From assembly GCA_030916965.1 (NCBI GenBank), contig JAUPVQ010000005.1:1-50581 (forward strand): a stretch of 50,581 nucleotides of DNA, read 5' to 3'. A model generated the notes under the pieces. It was not told the DNA's origin. It worked only from the letters and a program-made list of their open reading frames with translations, and made no database searches. A program made the translations under genes and the position numbers. This document shows positions 47,570-50,581 of this stretch, piece after piece. The stretch is from Patescibacteria group bacterium. GTDB lineage: Bacteria; Patescibacteriota; Minisyncoccia; Phycocordibacterales; UBA9973. Positions within the stretch are counted from its first letter, which is position 1, and every line of letters starts with the position of its first letter.

Positions 47570-47989
47570 TTAAAAAGCAAAATTGTAAATAAAAGATAGA
47601 GTACAAATTAGTAGTGAAATAGATGCGGAACACATACACCACATACACCATTGTTTTATTTTGAATGCTTGTAAATATATTAGATAAAGAGAAAACAATG
47701 TAGCAAATAAACTAATATAAAATAAAATTATTGGGACAATTACTGGTAAAGAGCTTAGGTTGTACAAACCATACGAAAAAGCAATAAAGGCATAGTAGAA
47801 CATTCCTAAAATCTCAACTGGGATCCCGTATATTTTTGAGTAATCACTGTTGATCACAGTGTCGCAATCTGATCGGAGTGGACAAACCAACTTCTTTTTA
47901 GCCATTTTCTTGTTATGTATGTAGGAAGCTAAAATAAAACCCATAAGCCCAAGTAATATTAAGATTGTTTTAGAAAAGATTAATATCAT
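47570..47989 (-). CDS. vitamin K epoxide reductase (VKOR) family protein
   Basis: 139 residues, about four TM helices. The loop pair is CPLRSDC (C36, C42) followed by the conserved SDYSKIYGIPVEILGMFYY segment, and the active-site CxxC is CMWC (C115, C118). Bacterial VKORs replace DsbB as the oxidant of thioredoxin-like disulfide catalysts. Here DsbB also exists in the window, so two routes may run in parallel. It follows the pilin-like gene by one base and is probably co-transcribed. Confidence 0.94.
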   Translation of the reverse strand: MILIFSKTILILLGLMGFILASYIHNKKMAKKKLVCPLRSDCDTVINSDYSKIYGIPVEILGMFYYAFIAFSYGLYNLSSLPVIVPIILFYISLFATLFSLYLIYLQAFKIKQWCMWCMCSASISLLICTLSFIYNFAF

Positions 47990-47990
47990 A

Positions 47991-49844
47991 TTATTTACAA
48001 ATAGTACTTGTTAATGGAACTTTTGTTTCTTTCATGCCGCCAACATTATCTAAGCACCACATTGTTGTTGGGTCGCTAGCAAGTGGAACAGATATTGCAT
48101 ATCCTTTTGATGTAGAGTAGCAACTTGCTATATTGTCCGTTGCATTAAGTACCAGTGCCATTGGCTCTGAATTATCAAATAGTGAACCTTTTGTAGGACT
48201 GGTGCAACTTCCGTTTGAGTTTGCCTTACCGTATGAATTTTTATTTTGGTCATAAAACAATTCTGCATGCGCACGCATATTTGCAAGATTGGCTTTGATT
48301 GCAGCGTCCTTGCCTCTTATTTTTGCCTTATTTACTTCTTCCATCATCGAGCGGGATACCTCTGGAACATCTATTGTGACATTCTCATTGATTTTTGAAA
48401 TTACAGAATTGATAGTGACCTTACCTTTTACTTTCATTGAATCCTTGATAATTATATCTTTTGTAGAAAGAACAAAGGTGAATTTCTTTGGGGTATATGT
48501 CCCCTTCACTACCCATACATCAGCTTTGATTTCATCAATAGAATCCATTTGGGAAAGAATTTCAGTCTTTTGTGAGTTGAGCTCAGGTTCGTCTGATATA
48601 TCAATCATTTTTGAAATAAAATTCTTTAATACCTCTTTGCTAACAAGAATCTGATAGTGACGGGTTGATTCGTTGTCGATTGTCTCTACTCCAACTTCAG
48701 TAATACTTTCTATAAACTTAGTCTCCTCTACAAGAGCTTTAATTTGTTTAATTTTTGCCTCATTATAAGGCACAGGAGATTCTTCCTTTGATAATTCCTT
48801 TATATCACTTTCATTAAATGCAAGCCAAGAATTTGGCTCCCCAGCGAATTCACTAATCATTCCTATGTCTGGAATTTTCATATAAAATGTTTTGTTAATC
48901 ATTCTGAATTCACTATCCAAATTGAGGCTGAAACCACCCAATATAGACATGTTCGCATTAGCGATAGCGCTCAGATTTATTGAGTCGGGGTTTGTAAGAT
49001 CAACATCCATGTCAGTCTTGATTTTAACCTTGTTTGTCATAGCCACTTTTTTGTCAGGACTGGAATCAGTATCTAGGATATTACTTGGATAAAGCTCAGT
49101 ATTATCCTTCATTGTATCCAATTCTTCAACAGTTATAGAAAGCTCTAGGTCCGTAGCTTGGTGAAGAGTTTTCATATCAGATAAATTACTCATCATTTTC
49201 GCCATTGCAACTTCTGGTGTCGGCTTGAAGAATGGGATTTCAAAAGGTAAATTTATATAACCTTTTATGCTTGCAAATATTGCTCCTCCTCCACCTAAAA
49301 TAAGTAGAATAAAAATTGTAATGAAAATAGATCGTACTATGTGGCTCTTTGGCTCCCCACTTATTGTTTCTAGGTTCTGATAATCCTTCCTATAAGAAGC
49401 TGTTACTGCTCCTTGTGGCAACGGACCTGGGGACATAATATTTGCAGTAACCATAGGCTGCACTTTTTGCTCTGGGCGAAAAGCATCAAAAGAGTTCATG
49501 CGTGGGTCCTGAGGTTGAGGTTGGGATTGAGGTTGAGGTTGGGATTGAGGTTGAGGTTGGGATTGAGGTTGAGGTTGTTTTGAATTTAGAACAGGTGAAG
49601 CTTCAATCTTCTTTATTGGGAGTGCACCAGCTGGGCCAACAACTTTTGGCATCAAGTTTGGTTTGAGTGGCTCTGGAGGGGTGAAAGTTGGTGTTGGAGA
49701 AGAAGTTGGGAAAAATTTCTCCAACCCTTCATTAATATCTTCTGTCTTCCACCCAGCATTTGATAATTTTAAAGAGATGTCTTCGCGCGATACTCCCTTT
49801 AATTTTTGAGCATCTATGTATTTTATTAGATCTTCATTTATCAT
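47991..49844 (-). CDS. membrane protein with Gln/Pro repeats and pilin-like C-terminus
   Basis: 617 residues, not recognised as a whole. Residues 1-45 form a helical module (DLIKYIDAQKLKGVSREDISLKLSNAGW) common at the N-terminus of CPR envelope proteins. A Pro/Gln-rich stretch with QPQPQS repeats follows (about 92-112), then a TM helix at about 170-190 (SIFITIFILLILGGGGAIFA) and a long extracytoplasmic part of beta character. The last about 100 residues (ANMRAHAELFYDQNKNSYG...CTSPTKGSLF, with paired Cys) resemble the C-terminal half of type IV pilin-like proteins. TATAAT lies six bases before the ATG; VKOR follows one base after the stop. Confidence 0.8.
   Translation of the reverse strand: MINEDLIKYIDAQKLKGVSREDISLKLSNAGWKTEDINEGLEKFFPTSSPTPTFTPPEPLKPNLMPKVVGPAGALPIKKIEASPVLNSKQPQPQSQPQPQSQPQPQSQPQPQDPRMNSFDAFRPEQKVQPMVTANIMSPGPLPQGAVTASYRKDYQNLETISGEPKSHIVRSIFITIFILLILGGGGAIFASIKGYINLPFEIPFFKPTPEVAMAKMMSNLSDMKTLHQATDLELSITVEELDTMKDNTELYPSNILDTDSSPDKKVAMTNKVKIKTDMDVDLTNPDSINLSAIANANMSILGGFSLNLDSEFRMINKTFYMKIPDIGMISEFAGEPNSWLAFNESDIKELSKEESPVPYNEAKIKQIKALVEETKFIESITEVGVETIDNESTRHYQILVSKEVLKNFISKMIDISDEPELNSQKTEILSQMDSIDEIKADVWVVKGTYTPKKFTFVLSTKDIIIKDSMKVKGKVTINSVISKINENVTIDVPEVSRSMMEEVNKAKIRGKDAAIKANLANMRAHAELFYDQNKNSYGKANSNGSCTSPTKGSLFDNSEPMALVLNATDNIASCYSTSKGYAISVPLASDPTTMWCLDNVGGMKETKVPLTSTICK
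49505..49580. repeat. 18-bp tandem repeat (GGTTGAGGTTGGGATTGA)
   Basis: About four copies of an 18-bp unit in the Gln/Pro-rich part of the 617-residue gene. The unit is a multiple of three, so copy-number change keeps the frame. Confidence 0.9.
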
Positions 49845-49850
49845 GATTAT

Positions 49851-49856
49851 ATTATA
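49851..49856 (-). promoter_or_regulatory. -10 box of a leaderless promoter (pilin-like protein-VKOR)
   Basis: TATAAT on the minus strand, then ATAATC, then the ATG at 49844. Confidence 0.65.
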
Positions 49857-49866
49857 TCATCTATAT

Positions 49867-50442
49867 TTAAAATTCATAGGCAATCAAGTGACGAGCGAGC
49901 TGTCTTTTTTTTCTCAAGAGATCAATTTCTGCAACAGCAGCCTTTTGGGTGAATTTAAATGTTGCAGACACCAGGCGCGCTCCAGGAGGTAGCTCTTTCT
50001 CAAGCTTACCGAGCATGTCATCCATAATTTGTGGATATAAATATACAAATATATGTGTAGCCTTGGATAAATCATGTTTAAAAAAATCTTCTCTTAAGAT
50101 TTGTACATTATCACCATGGCCCATTTTCTTGTTCCACCAAGAAATCGTCTTCGCCACATAGTAAGGGAAGACCCCATTTTCGATACCGATAAATGTTGCC
50201 TTCGGATTCTTTTTCGCCAGGTATCTTAATACCCTTGCGTCTCCACACCCTAGGTCATAAACTACGCTATCGGATTGTATATCGAGAGCTTTTTCAATAT
50301 CTGGCAAAATAGAAAATGGCACAGAAATAAATGGTACTTTGGTTGTGATTGCGCTATACATCCAAACAAGCATCACAAAAAGTATGATGAATAAAAAGAA
50401 AACCAAAACCCACTCTAAGGAATAGAGAAATATTAAATGCAT
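49867..50442 (-). CDS. membrane-anchored class I SAM-dependent methyltransferase
   Basis: 191 residues. One or two N-terminal TM segments (about 5-32) precede a Rossmann methyltransferase with motif I VVYDLGCGDARVLRYLAKK, the acidic end of strand 2 (ATFIGIENG), and the HDLSKATHIFVYLYP strand 4 region. The DLGCGDARVL form, a membrane anchor and the following LYP motif resemble lysine methyltransferases of the FAM173/ATPSC-KMT type; target unknown. TATAAT lies six bases before the ATG. Confidence 0.88.
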   Translation of the reverse strand: MHLIFLYSLEWVLVFFLFIILFVMLVWMYSAITTKVPFISVPFSILPDIEKALDIQSDSVVYDLGCGDARVLRYLAKKNPKATFIGIENGVFPYYVAKTISWWNKKMGHGDNVQILREDFFKHDLSKATHIFVYLYPQIMDDMLGKLEKELPPGARLVSATFKFTQKAAVAEIDLLRKKRQLARHLIAYEF

Positions 50443-50448
50443 TTGTAG

Positions 50449-50454
50449 ATTATA
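50449..50454 (-). promoter_or_regulatory. -10 box of a leaderless promoter (methyltransferase)
   Basis: TATAAT on the minus strand, then CTACAA, then the ATG at 50442. Confidence 0.65.
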
Positions 50455-50502
50455 ACATAATTTGTGTCTCTATTGTACCAAGTTAGAACCTATTTTCAAA
50501 AT

Positions 50503-50579
50503 CGCTGATACAGCGTTCCCCGCGCGCTGAAGCGCCTCTGTGCTTCGCACAGAGCTTTCCAAAATGGAAAGTGCGGGAA
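50503..50579. repeat. cloverleaf-like cluster of hairpins
   Basis: CGCTG/CAGCG (50503-50515), then an outer stem TTCCCCGC/GCGGGAA (50516-50523 and 50573-50579, one bulge) enclosing three hairpins: GCGC-TGAA-GCGC, CTCTGTGC-TTC-GCACAGAG and CTTTCC-AAAAT-GGAAAG. No gene or known RNA family recognised; the window ends here. Confidence 0.6.
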
Positions 50580-50581
50580 AA

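Noticed and set aside
1-50581. CRISPR array or prophage
   Set aside because: No regularly spaced repeats, cas genes, integrase, capsid or terminase genes were seen.

Overview
The window reads as chromosomal DNA of an AT-rich bacterium of the Candidate Phyla Radiation (Patescibacteria), most likely a Parcubacteria-type lineage. Support comes from compact operons of 0-5 bp gaps, an S6-SSB-S18 operon, a dimeric-type GlyRS, single-copy housekeeping genes beside many orphan envelope proteins, DUF559 and PIF1-like genes, and very few metabolic genes. TGA is used as a stop (for example at the end of ileS), so the code is the standard one and not the Gracilibacteria code. The lineage assignment is inference from gene content only.

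Layout. 1-2.2 kb: rpsF-ssb-rpsR with its own promoter and a folded leader, then a secreted Ig-like protein. 2.2-9.5 kb: an orphan K/E-rich protein, tatD, a DUF559 nuclease between inverted palindromic repeats, a membrane protein, metG (with an in-frame copy of the same repeat), an AI-2E family permease and an M16 peptidase. 9.5-20.9 kb: glyQS, a large envelope protein, recO, a small membrane protein behind a leader-peptide attenuator, a HAD phosphatase, a T-box-controlled ileS that carries an inserted histidine-phosphatase domain, a small zinc-finger protein, argS and dut. 21-26.3 kb: tmk, three Nudix hydrolases, a CYTH protein, a HAD protein and glyA. 26.3-29.8 kb: thyA, a tryptophan-type leader and operator before an unknown gene, then a TrpR-family regulator-folA-dcd operon. 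29.8-38 kb: secE-nusG-rplK, SIMPL protein, an FKBP-MacA-MacB type exporter operon, HD protein, thioredoxin-like-DsbB-cutA. 38-50.5 kb: membrane protein, TerC/DUF475 protein, a nucleotidyltransferase with three GH130-type domains on two genes, PIF1 helicase, DUF2914 and DUF1003 proteins, tRNA-His, VKOR, a pilin-like repeat protein and a methyltransferase.

Together dcd, dut, thyA, folA, glyA and tmk give a route from dCTP to dTDP with its folate cycle. Disulfide chemistry is represented twice (thioredoxin-like + DsbB, and VKOR). Four aminoacyl-tRNA synthetases (Met, Gly, Ile, Arg) lie within 15 kb.

Gene expression signals are the most unusual part. At least twelve genes have a TATAAT-like -10 hexamer exactly six bases before ATG, which predicts leaderless mRNAs. 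Several operon-internal genes instead start in AAATTTATG, and Shine-Dalgarno sequences are almost absent. Three regulatory leaders stand out: an ultrashort-stem-I T-box before ileS; a 27-codon leader ORF with tandem Trp codons under a TrpR-type ACTAGT palindrome; and a 25-codon leader ORF that overlaps one arm of mutually exclusive hairpins. All functional statements rest on reading the sequence; no search or folding program was run.
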